Shown here piece by piece: positions 33,642-48,200 of a DNA stretch of 64,000 nucleotides. Numbering within the stretch: position 1 is the stretch's first letter; each line of letters begins with the position of its first letter. The notes beneath the pieces were generated by a model. The model was not told where the DNA came from. It did no database searches and worked only from the letters and a program-made list of their open reading frames with translations. The DNA comes from Bradysia coprophila (lineage: Eukaryota > Arthropoda > Insecta > Diptera > Sciaridae): positions 1,860,001 to 1,924,000 of the forward strand of contig NW_023503608.1 in NCBI RefSeq assembly GCF_014529535.1, written 5' to 3'. A program made the translations under genes and the position numbers.

Positions 33642-34711
33642 ATTATTCTCAACGATTCAACCTTGGAAGAAAAAACCCTCTCTAAACCTGACTCAAAAAT
33701 CGGAGACCCTAATATCTCAAGAAAAGACTCATCAACTCTCCTGATACCTGGCAACAATGCTGATATATCAGCATACATCCTAGCTTCGTCTTCACTCGAA
33801 GCATTAACAAAAAAAACCTCACATTTCTTTGTATTCAGCGGTAAACCAGACAAAACACAAAAATCTAAAACTCTCCTAATATCGGCAAGTATCACTGATA
33901 ATTTATCAGCAATCGTTCCGTCATCTAAATACCAACCATTAAACCTAGAAGAAAGAGAGTGCGTCATTCTCATAATACCAATACAAAAACCAGGGGGACC
34001 CATTGGATCACCTTGTTGGTATCCTCTTCTTGACAGCAAAACCTCATCAAGATAATAGAGATTAGAGAAATGACTATAAGCCTGCTGCAACAAAGGAAGC
34101 AATTCTGGGCACACATCCCTAACTTCACCTAACATAAACTTCCTAAACAACATATTAAAAGCATTCCCAAAATCAAACTTAACCAACGCCATAGGTTCTT
34201 CATGTTCAGCTGTACAGAAACTACGTACTGCATGAACCAGAGCCTCAGCACCCCCTTTTACACCAAACCCAAACTGAAAAGGCTTCAATTTTTCAACTAA
34301 ACTATCTCTAACATTAAAACACGCAACTTTACCTGTCAAACGCCTCCAAACGATTCCAACCGCTATAGGTCTCACATCGTCCTCGCCTTTCATAAGCGCG
34401 GTCAACGAAGCTCCAAAAAACACCTTAGTTATATCCCTCTGAACCTTACCATACTTAACAACATCAATCAATGAAGCTGTCGCCCTCAACAAACGGTTCG
34501 CAGAATCACCACAAGTAAAAGAAGTTAAATCTTTTAAATGTCGTGGTCGTAAACCACCTATCCCCCCTGAAGAACTCAACGGAAAGCTTCTAATAGCCTT
34601 CACGACATCCTCAACAGAAGTCGGAGTTAAAGAACTCCTCAAATCCGCTTCACCTACTTCCTCAAAAACCTCCCCATCACCATCAGGGTGCTTATCCCTC
34701 AGTTTGGAAAC
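33581..34711 (-). pseudogene. LINE reverse transcriptase domain
   Basis: The open frame runs from the 5' junction to 33581; the first Met is at 34642. Counted from that Met, the RT motifs in order are GGLRPRHLKDL (29-39), VRPIAVG (90-96), FGFGVKGGAEALVHA (124-138), VKFDFGNAFN (154-163, first catalytic Asp 157), GYQQGDPMGP (207-216) and YLDD (238-241). After about residue 340 the frame leaves the conserved path because of the frameshift noted for 32433-33641. Confidence 0.85.
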
Positions 34712-34836
34712 TGTTTTCTAACGTCACATTTCCCAAGATTTGATGATACTTGGCTATGAAAAGACCTCCTTCAGTATACAACAAATAAATACTAAAAATA
34801 ATTAAAAAAAAAAAATTTAAAAAAAAAATAAAAAAT

Positions 34837-34954
34837 GCCAACGACACGCGGTGTTCCCAAGCGGTCACCCATCTAAGTACTAACCGCGCCCAATGATGCT
34901 TAACTTCAGTGATCGGACGAGAACTGGTGTATTCATCATGGTATGGCCGTTGCC
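34837..34954 (-). rRNA. 5S rRNA gene, copy 18
   Basis: Full-length consensus copy closing the cluster. No 5S sequence was found to its right. Confidence 0.95.
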
Positions 34955-37900
34955 GAGTACGAACGATTTAATCACTAATATAAGAAGTGTGTTAATTTAA
35001 AAAATACGCCTCGATGTGTGTTATTCATTTTCATCTTCCCACTAACATAATTTCTTACTGCTGAAATCGAAAACATTCATATTAATTTATCGTTTATGAT
35101 AGTAATTTTTTTGCTTACATGGCTCTGGTTATAACAGAATAATATGTGTGGTCATGGATTATTTATTGATCACATGTTAACCCACTTCCATTTAGGACTA
35201 GTCGTTAGTATGTATCCAACTCGATTAGGCTCAATTAATTATTGTCAGATATCTCTTCGTCAAGGTATACCCGCATTTCGAACGGCTGGAAAGTATACCA
35301 TTTTTATACTGTTTTACACAAGTGAAGAGTCCCTCTTTCGTATATAAGCTGTTCTTCATGGTTTCTATCATTTTTATCAATTGTCATTTGAAATGGCATG
35401 CGAAAGAAATTAGAGAAATCAGAGATACGGATAGGAACAGCAGCAAGAAAGTGGGGTTTTTACGTGAGCAAAGCAGTAAAACTAAATCAATGCACAAGTG
35501 AATGACATTACAGGGATTGGTGTCGGTTTTCACTTTTCTTCGATTGAAGCTATTTTTTCTGGGTCTCGAGAAGATTCACCTTGTCGGGGTAATGGTCTAA
35601 CTAATTGATAATTCGGCTACCGTGCTCACCAGATTTTTTTTCTCTCGCTAGAATATGATCTACTTCAATAAATAATTTCCACAGAATATGGAGCGATTTT
35701 CACTTATAAAGTTGACGTAAAACTTGTGAACTTTGTATGGAGAATTTATGAAACTTTAACTTTTAACTGTTTTTCAGCTGAGCCGCACATAAAATGTTTG
35801 ATGTTTACAAACTGCGCGTAGTAGTGGTAAAACCCTATAAAGACGTATGAACACTTTTGATTGATTGATTGTGTGGATCAGCTGAAAAATAGCTGAAGCA
35901 AATTCATGCTGAAATTTCACTGCCTTTGACTGTAATACTCAATAAGTGAAGATCGCGATCTACTTAATGTCTACAAAGTTGTAACTTTATATTGGTTTGT
36001 GTGTAGCATTAAAGATCAATTTGGCTTTTGATTTTATTTTTATAATCCGGAAAGAAAACCAACACCTCGTTTCAATTTAATATAAAATATTTTTAATAAT
36101 TTTTATTTTCTGTTTTTTTTTTCTGTTTTAATTGAGTTTTACAATATTCAAAATATTAGTTTTATCAATTAATAATTTTCTTCCATTTTTAGTAAATATA
36201 ACAAGCGCAACAATATTTTCTGTTTCTGTTTTCTTTCTAAATAAAAAATCTCTTAAATTTACAATGCTTTCGCTTAAATAAATAAAAAAGAATTTAATTT
36301 ACATCATCAACTTAATCAATAAAATCGTAAAAAAATTAACAAAAATTAAATTTTCATTTTCACAATTAAAATTAGTTTTTAAGATTACGGCAATAATCAT
36401 ATTTAAAAAAAAGAATCGTTAAAAACAATCAATTTCCTGTGTGTGTCAATCAACCTACTTCTTTTAAGTAAAACCCTTAAAAATTAATAAAAATTAATTT
36501 CTCATTAATAATTTGTTTACGTACAGATCTGCGCTCTTAAAAGTGGAACAGTCTCACATGATGTCAAATGTTGAGACCACACAATCTTAAAAACGCGAGA
36601 TTTTTATCAAATTTATTCATCGATTAGTTCAAAGTTAAATCATTTCATTTTCTTAATGTAAATAACATTTTGTCTTTAGCTTTTCAAGCAGGCATAATTC
36701 GATCGGTTTCGGATCGACCGTAAAAATATTTTCTTTATCAATCCTTACGGAGTGTAAGTTTTTTGTTTCTTCTTGGTAATCGAAAGATTGCGATTTTCAC
36801 TGGTAATTATTGGTTGAAAACAAAACTTATAAATTTTGAATAACTCGCCGAATACAAGATGTATGGGGTGGGGATTCGACTTATAAATCCATCAATCGCC
36901 TTACAATTAAAAGTGTAAATCGCAATTTCTCTTAAAGGTAGGTACTTCGAAATTACTGTTTTAACATGTGGGAACACAAGGACTGATCCGATTGCAGTCC
37001 CACTGATCAAAACAATCAGCACTTACACACTTTATTTCATCTGCTAGCAGAAGGTGTAAACATATACTACCCACTAGCAAAGCAGAAAGTGACTTATACC
37101 GTCCCGCTAGCAGAGAAAAAATCATTTTACAGTAGTAACACGGCTATGAAATATTACAAAATTTTATAAAAGTAACATTTTTACGTTTTTGTATTGGCAA
37201 GTATGGGTTGTTGTTCATTTAGTGAGTATTACATTTGAAAGATATTTTTTGTTTGTATTCTATTCAAAGAGGACTTGGCATATAATTGGTGGAAACCATA
37301 TATAGCAAAGATTAGGACTTAAAATATTATTCAAAGTAAACGGTTCACTCGGTGTCTTTAAATTGGTTAGTTTGTACAAATAGTTTTGTATGAAGATTAT
37401 TCGTAATATGGGATGGTGACTGTGTTATGCATTATTGATGATAACACTTGTGCCCTACAAACATCTCCACACCAAACCTTATTTCATATAAGATTTTTGT
37501 TTGCAATTCGACTATTTAAATAAAACTTGCAATAGGTAATTCATGCAGAACAAAAAGATTTTTTTTAAAGAAAAATTTGCAAATTGTCTTTCTGGGTTGG
37601 TTAAGGTCTGCACAAGAACTAATGTAGATTCGATCGATCGTTTGAATTTTCAATTATTTTTTTTGTTTTTGTCTTAACCTTTCACAAACGACAGTGTTAC
37701 TGTCGGATCTATTACTTCATTTGATATAGATGCCTTTTCAAGAGATTCAGGCATGGATTGGCCGTTTGCCTTTTATATTAGTCTCGAGCAGGAATTGAAT
37801 CTGTTGACTTAGAGATCGACGGTAAAGAAGCCAGACCGGCACTAAAGAGATTGATTTAAAATCTGTTACTTCATTTGTTTTGAGCATGCTTGCTTTTGCC

Positions 37901-39281
37901 GCATTAGTCGGAACTGTTCATTTATTCATAAAGTCGTTATTGATAACAAATGAGAAAACTGTCTGTATTACTTTAGACGTAAACGTTGGTGTGGTTTGTC
38001 CTATTTTCATCATTTACGTTTTGCCAGATTTAGTCGTTCTATCATTCGTTATTGCTACGAAATCTGCGCTAGGCTAATGATTTGAAACTTTAATATTGCA
38101 CTCTACTTATGTATATAACAGCCGGTATAGAAAATCCAAATTAATGTTGAAATGAATGTAGTGATCCAAAATGACGAATTTGATTCATCGGGCATGGCAT
38201 GACAGACTGTTAAATAAAAATGATCTGAATTCTTCATTTGGCACCAGTGGCTTGCAGCCCTGGCTTCATTTCGACAACAATTTGGATTTTCTACCAGGAT
38301 TGTATGAAGGTTCTCGGTCTACAAATTGACATGATTTTTATGTTTATCTGAAAACTTACAGTTCTGAAACAGTTTTAGCAACATTAGCAAAGATCCATCG
38401 GGATGCCATTTTAACTCTGCACAGACAGCAAACATATCACCGGTATCATTTATCAAATCAATTCGTTTCTTCTGATTAGCCTGTCTATTCAAGTAGAACT
38501 GCATTGGCAGAGATGCATCAAGGAGTTTCGTGCCGGTAAATTGTTATTGGAATAAGACAGTGACCAGTCGAATTTTTGCAGGAGAAGTGTAGTTGTAGAC
38601 ACTGTCTATGTTTATCTACATCAGTGACACCGTAAATTTACAATCTACATCCGGGCTCTTCACAACTCCAACCAAAATTAAGAGCAAAAGTCGATATTTA
38701 GGTTAGTTAAGTATAGATTATGCTGAATTGAAATTCAGAGTACATCTCGTACATCTTCAAAATACAATGATCTTGATCATATTACCAACGAAGAGCTGCC
38801 TAACAGTCTAATTTGAAATAAATATTTTGGAAGGAATGTGATACGGCGCAAAAATAATTTTTTCAAACGAACGAATGTTCGATAAACGAATGAATGAAAA
38901 CTAAAAACCAAAAAACGAAGGGTAGGATTATTCAGCAAAAATGACGACGACGATGGTGATTTCTTCATCAGTCGGTAGCCAGCTCATCGATACGACATCG
39001 TACGGCGTGCTCAACTACTTCCAAACTTGGATAATCCAGTTCCTTCACCAAACACAAAGTTGCCGATAGTAAATTCGAACTCTACGGAATGGAAAATCGG
39101 TAAAATCAGAACGAGATCGGCGAATTGTTTTATCCGAAAAATTACCCGATTCACTGGTCGCCGATGGAAGTTGGCGTAGTGGCTAAGTACAGCATTCGAC
39201 ACAACACTCGCATTATCATTGAATCTATCCGGTCGCCTGCGCAAAAATCGAAATCGAAACATTGTGGGAAACGCATAAATT
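34955..39281. other. Intergenic, no convincing gene
   Basis: AT-rich. About 37676-37910 is a dispersed repeat related to 50890-51010. A short minus frame at 38319-38540 (QFYLNRQANQKKR, AELKWHPDG) looks protein-like but is unidentified and lacks clear splice borders. The 3' UTR of CFAP410 must occupy the right edge. Confidence 0.4.
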
Positions 39282-42200
39282 TTACGCTAAATTGAAATAC
39301 CTAGGCTCTCGTCGACCGCGTTCCACTTCTTCCCAGTCTTCTTTCTCTCTAGACCCATTACGATATTGAAAATTGTGTGGTTCTCGTTCGGATGGGCCGC
39401 TGCGACGGTGATGTGGTACTTGGCGATTATGTTCGTTCTGTGGGCTTTCATCCCATTCGGTTAGATCGGTTTGACTGTGACGATAGTGGGTTGGCGTTGG
39501 TCGATCGGATTGGTAGTATTCCTAAAATTGAGAAGGACGAATAACAGTTTTTGTTTCGTTTATGAATGATGTAACAGTGTCATGCCGAGCAAATCGGTTG
39601 GTTAACAAATCATGCGAAAATTTTCTCTGTTAAAAAGATCAACTATGATGTCGAGTATCGACACATCAGTTTTGTAAATATATTCCATTCAGTTCCAGTA
39701 GAATTTCTTCGAATGTTTTTTTTTGGACGTGAGGCAACTAACTATTCACAAATGGGATGAAAACACTTCGTTTTGCAATAAAGAAGACTACGGCGGCTAG
39801 TCTCTCGTTTTGCGTAGTCCTCTCTCATATGCTAATGTAACAAACCATGTCAAAGACCAGAAAACAAATCAACTTACAACTAACAATATCAAATCAAGCT
39901 AACATTAAAAACCGTGCAACAGAATGTATAAGAAGAAGGAACATCCAGGAAAGAATGGTTGAGAAATTCTAAAATCACAGAACGCAATAGAGAGCTTTAC
40001 ATACCTTCATCGATTGAGACGAAATACTTGGTACAATTGGTGCCCTATCTTTTATGTTCACCAACTGACTATCATGATCGGATCCAGGTGATCGCTGTGC
40101 AATTTAGATAGATGATTGATGTAATTTGTTAAATGAATTATTTCTTAGTGATCAATGCTATGCAATATGGATTGGAATTTAGTGCCGCGAAATACGTGTT
40201 GTACAATGAGTTTCATTTGCATGGTACAAAATGGGAAAGTTTAGATTTTAAGAAATTACGCTTACATCATATGACGGTTGGTGGTAGGAGTGCCTATGAT
40301 TATTATTGTTGTACTTGGGTGATGGTGGTCGAGTTGGCTCTGCGGGAGAATATTCCTGATTTGGCGGTGTCCTCTGTAAATAAACACGGACTTCTCAAAT
40401 GTTCCCAAAACAAAGGAGGAAGGAAGAAAATGAAAAAAATTGAGCGGAACAAGCGTGCATGCAATTAAATTACTTTATTATAGAGTACCTGTAAAGGAGA
40501 GGAAGGTATTGAATTGCGATCCAGCGGAGGATCGCTTATGCTTTCCTCTATGTAGTCGGGACTTTGATGAGGTTGCTGGATGTTGTTAGTATTTTTTAAA
40601 ATTGAAAAAATGAGAAAAATGAACAATTAATTATTGGGCGCCTTCAGTTAGAATGATTTGCTGTAAATTCCGAAACATTCAACGAAACAATTGTTCAACG
40701 TACCTCTTTCACTGGACTATTGTTACGATATTGTTGTTGATTTGATGCTGGTTTCTGTTGTGCCTGTTGCTGTTGGTATTGTTGTTGTTGCTGCTGCTGG
40801 TATTGCTGCTGCTGATACTGTTGTTGCTGTTGCTGATTCGCTGCAGACGCTGAATGATGACTATTGGCACTATACGCATCCTCATACACATCTTCTTCTT
40901 GTCTTAGCGATGCTCCGCTTAACGCCTCTGCCAATTCTTCGTCGTTGACATCAACATTGTCCAGCTTTTTCAAATTAGGCAACGCTCGCAGCACAATCGA
41001 TCGGTAACTAAAAATGTCTATAGATGAGATAACTTCTGAAAATTAGCAATATGCCGATTCTTACTTCGGTCCAGCCTTTTCCACGCAGGGATTTTCTTCC
41101 AACCATAAGTTTTTCAAATGTTTTAGGCCTTGTAGATACGTCAGATCGTTTATGTCTTGGATATTGTTTTTCCTGAGGTAGAGTTCTTGAAGTTTATGGC
41201 AATCTTCGAAATCTGATAAGTTGCTTATGCGATTGACACTGGAAAAATTCAAATGTAACAGTGAGTAACAACTTCGCGAACATTTTGTTAGAAATTATTT
41301 CATCAAAATCGCTCAGGGCAGTGTCATAATTCATACTCCACGAAAGTTAAATGTCGGAAGATTGAATGTGCTGAGCTTGCTTATAAAATCATCATCACAT
41401 CAAGCCTCATCAACAAAATTTCGTGCTGATGTCGCAAAGTGAAACAAATCAAGTCAGAAAGCCAGAATAGCACAAATATCGTAGACTCGAAAATGATGAA
41501 TGTCAGATGTGACTAATTAGGCAGGATATCTACTTAGAACTTAAAACCATTGCAGCGAATATTTTTTATGCTGAGTTTCAAGTTATAATTATTTTGGAGT
41601 AGAGCCTAACATTAGGGACTCAATTTTCGAAATTCCCCAAAAAAAAGCTTGATGCGTGCCACGTATAACCATTGTTCGAACCCTAATGCTTATGAGTGAT
41701 TCTTTGGAAACACAGCCTACCGAAATCGGGGCTATTAGCGTTTTCTTATTATCCCTCAATCAATAGGTCTCTAGAAGCCAAAACTACGTTCAATCGAATT
41801 CGCCAGCTGCAGCGCTTGTGGCAAAAACTCTATCATGAATTCTTCTTGTTGTGAAGTATACATGGCATGTTTGATACACTGAGAAAAAGGATTACGGCTG
41901 ACACGTATAAAGTGTGGTAAGCAAGTTATACGCCAGACACGTATGCGTGCCAACGTACGACACATAAAATATGAGTGGCATGTTTCTTACCTTAGTCATC
42001 GTATATTATACAATAACTATGTATGGAAATATGTGTGGTGCGTAAGTACGCATACGTGCCTGGTGTATAACTTCCTTACCACACTTTATACGTGTCAGCC
42101 GTAATCTTTTTTCTCAGTGTATCTTTGGAAAGCTTAGACCACAGGCTGAATTATGGAAGGTGTGCTGTGTTGAAATATGTCTGCTGGCAAGGTATGGTAG

Positions 42201-45200
42201 CAGCCAAAGTTCACCGAGGGTAGCAAAAGAAGGAATTTTTTGCAAATGTACCATAAGAGACCTCTTTCAAAATTTTATTGTATCAATTCGAAAGGGCATA
42301 TTACCCGTCTTCAACCAGTAATACCATGATGGATTGGACATATTATCGAGGAGATGACACCGTTTGAAGATGGTGTAACACCATTTGACTTTAAGCTCTT
42401 TAAGTTTAGGAGTCACAAGTCCTCTAATACGTAGCTAGTACGACGAAAGTCAATCTAGCCATACCGACAAAACTCGAGGCAAAACTGCTAATCAGAGCAG
42501 AATGAGACTACCTGAGTCTAAGAATTAACTAATTAAGAAAAAACTGTTAAGCTGATCGATAAGCTGTTCGAAACGTCCCAGTATAACGATTTTGCAAAAA
42601 ATATAGTTTGATAAATAACTTAGAGGGAGCGACCGTTCAAGTTATCAATTCATTTATTTAAAATTATGAGTAAAACTATTACAAATGTTAATCGATGGCA
42701 ATAAATCGTAAAATGTGGTTCGCCAAACATGAAACATCGTTTTGTTTTTTCCTTGCGATAAGACACGTAAATCTTCATTTCAAATTGATAAAGTAGAACA
42801 CGATTATTGACTTGACTGGTTTGTTATTCAGTTTTTGTTTTGTGTGAAATTATAATTCAGTTGAAAGTGAAATGAATTTTTAGCAAAAAGAAAAAAAATA
42901 AACAGAAGCCGTGCTTGCTCATTGTATAATACAGCAAGTCATAACAGTCTGTGAATTTGTTATAACAACAAAAATTACAAATAGTTCATGCGTACAGTTC
43001 GACGGAATCAATATAAATGCCAAAAAGGCATTTGTTCAATAAATAAACCAATGGAATTTAATATCAAAATGATAACAATAAAGACAAACCGTTAAACGAA
43101 GATCTCTCTGCTCTTTCGTCCAACAAGTTTAACCTTCGTGTTTGTGTCTGTGCGTGCAATGCATCAGAGTGCATGAACTTGCAAGCACGAAATCATTTAT
43201 GCAAAAACTTGTATCGTTACATTGCATGTAATACATTTATAGCCATTGTGTGCCCGATAGGGTTGAATGAATATGAATTTGTCTAATGTTGGTTTTACAA
43301 AATACGGTTTAATCACGTAATCCGAATGTCGTTAGTTCATCCAATTCCGTACTATTAATTTGTTCATTTTTAATTTATTTGAGTCATAAAATGTAATAGC
43401 TTTTGGATGCCAATCCCATTAAAAGTACAACGTCTGCGCATTGTTTTAGATTTTAAAATTTGAATTATTTAGGTAACCCACTGAAAAATCAATCGTTTAG
43501 AAGATATGACGGAAGTATTGAGCTTCAAGGATCATTCATAAAGTATGTCACTCCAAAAAGATTAGACAAAACTTCGAAATCGAATAAGAGAATCATCTTC
43601 GCCTCCTGTAGTTGCCTGGCATTTTTTATGGAGTAAAAAGTGTCCATTCCACTCAACAAAAAGTACTCCGTGAGAGAGCCGTGAGAGAGCGAGCTGTCAA
43701 ATAAACAAAGGAAAAATTGAAAAAAAATTCAATTTTGTCTCTCACACGGAGTACTTTTTTGGTAAGAGGAAACTGAGCATAAGAAGTAATTGTAATAAGT
43801 GTTGTATAGTGATGATATATATAGATTTCAATAGACTTTCTACCTAATTTTTGTAATGTTTGTAGGTTGCACTCAAGAGCAGTTAAGAAAAGAGTTGTAG
43901 TCAAAGTAGCTATTCCTTTAAGAAGTATCGATACTGAGCTAAAATTGTACCATACATTTGCGCATTTCGTATTTAATTTTCGCTGATATCTTTTCATCAG
44001 AATTCTTTTCGAAAAATGTAAGACGACAATAACGACCGGGAATGCGTTTGGATTTCAATAAGAAATAGATTTGCTTGTGGCAGTTTGACCAGTCCTGTCA
44101 GCAGTTTAACTAAACATCGATTCCCCTAAACATAAAATTAAATTTTGAAACGCTGTCGACCATTGTACATGTTACGCACTCAGGTGCTAGTCTTCTAGGG
44201 TCCAGGAGCAACAACGACACTCGTTGAGACAAGACAATTTCCTCTTGCTAATCATCTGTTAACGCCAGAAACGATAAAATTAAGCAATGATCTATGATTA
44301 ATAAGTTCTTATATAGAAAACAGATGAAGTAGAAGATTTGCAGTAAATGTGTGGCAATCTTTTTAACAGTTGAAGTAGCAGATTTGATGATTATACCGCT
44401 TGCTGTTTTTGTTGCGTTGAAGCGAGACGAAGTAGTACGCAAAGTAACATGCAGTGCTTGCGGTCAAATACAGCCCAAATATAGGTCTTGAGTGAAAATT
44501 CGTCTCCTAAACATTATCTTGGAAGTTCGAGTAATTGTCTTATCCATCTGACTTAAAATTTGCGCTTTTATGTTGAGAAGGAAGAGATGTAGAGCTAAAA
44601 TTTTTGAAACCTACGTATATACTTTCTTATCAAACTTTCTAGTGCGGAGTTTAACTGTTTAAAGAAACCAATTAATATAAATAGAAAAAGGTAAATCGTA
44701 GGTTGTCCACATTTGTCTCTCAAACATTTTTTTAAGCAAACGAATTGAACATGGTTAAACTAAGACCACATTTGAGAGATAAAATCTACAATCGAACGCT
44801 TCAGCCTAACTAAATATGGGAAAGGAAATGGACATATTCTATGTACCGTACATCACAAGACATTCCGACAAAGTATACACTCACACACTTATTAATGAAA
44901 GTTCAACAGCAGAATGTTACGAAAAATTGCTGTTGCTTTTTACTAAATGAATGAGAATTAACGTAATTTAAGTGAGACTTTAGACACGATGTAGACAATG
45001 AAAATATTGTTAATTGAAACAAATGTGTTTGTCGTCTGGGTCTGCACGTAAACCATGTCGCAATATAATATTTGAACTACTATGTCTGCCAATTTTTATA
45101 TGTTTTTGCTACTTCTGAGATGGTCATAAAAATACGGTATACCAATATTGTCAACATTTGAATAAAATTATTTGCATTTTGTGTACGGATGGATTCGTCG

Positions 45201-48200
45201 ACCTTCCGAAACTATATCAATGTTCGAACATAAAATTCAATAAAATATTTTGCTAAATTAATAGAATTGTCAGTCGTTTTGCTTATTGTGCTTGTATCAT
45301 ACATTCAGGATCTTGAATGAATTCATCATAAAGTGTAGGAGTGGTTTCAACACATGATCATAAAACTATAAATTTACATAAGTACGGTCGTAGACATGAA
45401 AATTACGTCACGTACAATAATATAACTCGGTTTGAAATGCTTTAAGTTGAATTGAAGAATATTTTCAAGAGGAAACACCACTTTTAGTGGTGTTGGCTGT
45501 GATCAAGTCTTTTGTACGCGTATGCATTCGCAATTGAATTAGCGTTAATTTTTAATGCGATTTCATTCGACTCAAGCATATTAATTGTAAAATAAATCGA
45601 TAAATACTTGTATAATGAGAAAACCATAATTTCGATATTTAACACTTGAAATGCAGAATGAATGCACTCTCAATTGAACGTTACAAAATAAACCAGAAAA
45701 ACTTTTCTTTCGTTTAAAGCGTCATTTCAAGTAGAACCAAAAATAAAACATATAATGGATCGGCCGGAATATATACGCACAACAAATTTCCAAATCAATT
45801 ATTTCTAGTTTTCTATTTCAAAATTGAATACAAACGAAAAACAACAGCAACGAAGAAAACAAAAAAAAAACTGTCTTGCTGACGTTCCATCGGAGGAGAA
45901 TGTAAACGTAAATTGCATTTTTATTTTCTTTATATTTTCTGCACATTTTCACGCACCGTGAATTGTTTTTATGTGTGGAACAATACTCGTTCTGTGCATT
46001 CGAGTAAATGAAAATTACGTACATAATTAACGAAATAAAAAGAGCAGCGGAATGTTGCGTCTTGTTTTGAGAATGCATTTCGTTGGAGTTTTTTCTCATA
46101 GGAAAAATGCGGCTATGTGGTTGATTCTAACGTGGTCGTGAATTTACATGAAACTGCTTTCAAAATCAAAATTTAGGCGAAAACCGTCACCAATCACCGT
46201 TGAGACTTGAGACACCAGACAAATTAAAAGAAGGCACATTTTTCAACAACGATGGAAAGTTCTATTGGAAATTTTAATTTTAGGTCGTTTTTTGAGCTTT
46301 GTTGTGGTAATCAATAAAGCTACCTGAGCTATTCCGAAAAAGAGATCTCAGAAATTGTAAGTAATTTGCATGACACTAAGACGAAAATGAGGGTATTTTT
46401 CTTGGTTAATCATCCTACGTCTATGTACAGTTTTGTTGGCATCTGTTTTGGACAGTCGCTTAAAATCAATTCGCTCCGCTCGTGCTACGACAAGCGAAAT
46501 TGCAAAAAAAAAAGTTTTAAGTCAGACGCTCAAATCAATATTTGAGATTTACAATTTCTCTAGAGATATTATAAAATCTAAAGATTGATGCACTTCTCGC
46601 ACAATGAACTAAATCGTTTGGGATTAAATAGACTAAGTGAAGAGGTGTTTTCGCTCTTTATAAAGGAATCGTCACTGACTGAGAACGTGGAACTACAACA
46701 CGGATAACCAACTAAGCCTTGGGTCTTTCTATTGGCACGGTGATACGTTAATACTGAGGGAGGAAACTCCGCAACCAAACTCTGTGACAGGTGCTATCGG
46801 CGACCAATAGAAGGAAATAGAGTAATAAGAGAAGGAAATAGTACGCCCACTATAGACCTATAGACGCCAATGGAAGTAGATGGGACAGAGTTTGCTCGTC
46901 TAGTTTCTTCCTCGGTTAATACTTAGTTTTGCAACCGAAGACTACAGCAAAATATATCAAATTGGGAAGGTTCCCTGAGGGTATATGTACGCATGCTCCA
47001 GAAGCGGATATTTTTGATGACTTTCCCAAATATTTTCGCGTACCTCCAAAACGAAATACATTTCTGAGATAATTCTTTGAACCTGTCAGGATGGAACTAT
47101 CCATATACGAATCAAATGTTTATTTTATGCACTAACGATGAAGATATCATTGAATCGGTATAGACATATACCTTGTTCACATTGGTAATCAAAACGGTGT
47201 ATTTTCTTGTACTTAACTATTGTAATTGCTTGGTACGACTGTGTTTCATAGAAAAGCAGAACGACAATATTCCAACGATTGATGAGAAATAATTTGAAAA
47301 TAATTGTAATGAAGCGAATTGATGGAGAGGAATTTAAGTGGTCTAAATATTTGTGCATCATTCATAGACTGTTCTACATCAAGGAAGGTCACAATTTTTA
47401 ATTAAAAAATAATAATTTAATGTCGGTACCGTTGTACAGAATTCAGAATTCAGAATTCACTGTACATAAAACAAAGTAAAATTAACCTTTCCTTAATCAA
47501 CTGCTTGCATTAATCACCTAATAAAATTCAGAGAAATATCTTTTTCTTCGTCTTTTTCATCTTTGAATTATTCATAAGAGAAATGATATTTAACACCGTA
47601 AACGATGTTGAACCGAATGTAAGATATGGTACACGTGAGTATAATTGTTATTGGTGTACTGGTGGCCGAAGATATTTAAATTTATGAAGATTTTTCTACG
47701 TTTCAAGTTCATTCTTTCTTTTTCTCGTGTAACGACTAACGACACTTAAACCTGTTTCAATTGACTGCCATTAAAATAAAATGTGTCTCGTTATTGGCAT
47801 GAAAATCTCGGAACAAAATTATAATTTTTTAAAAAGTTCCGTTACATTTTTAGGTCTTGCGTTATGGAGATATTAAAAATTCACCGGTGCGGTGTCAGTC
47901 AGTTTATGTATAAATTTATGTACATCGTAAAAATATTAACTTTATCAAAAACGAATTACATTTTATGTTCGAAAAGGCAATGATAAAAGTCAGATTTTAA
48001 ATGAATTTGTAATAGTTACGAAGTAAGAACGGTAAAATTAAGACCTTGAAAGTGACTCGATAGAGTAAAACTAATCGATTTTTGTATTTGTCGTTATAGA
48101 GGGTTGTAGGTCTCTCAGAATTTGCTAATCGTGGTTCAGTATTTTGACACCATTCAATCATATGGAGACAGGTGCTCAACAATAAACAGATCCTTTTCTA

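Larger units (their letters stand above)
32342..34713 (-). mobile_element. 5'-truncated LINE with restriction-like endonuclease
   Basis: A minus-strand non-LTR retrotransposon in the spacer between 5S copies 17 and 18. Intact spacers read CTTTTCTTAAAGTTTTCTAACG; here the element sits between CTTTTCT and TTTTCTAACG, with TAAAG missing. The reading frame is open right to the 5' junction, so the element was cut just before the RT domain. The order RT, then CCHC finger, then PD...D endonuclease, with no APE domain, places it in the early-branching RLE class (R2/R4/NeSL/CRE/Hero-like). Clade not assigned. Confidence 0.88.

Noticed and set aside
40691-40948. + strand frame rich in Val/Ala
   Set aside because: It is the antisense of the CFAP410 poly-Gln exon.
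43653-43997. 114-residue minus frame
   Set aside because: Overlaps a small MITE at one end and shows no similarity; chance frame.
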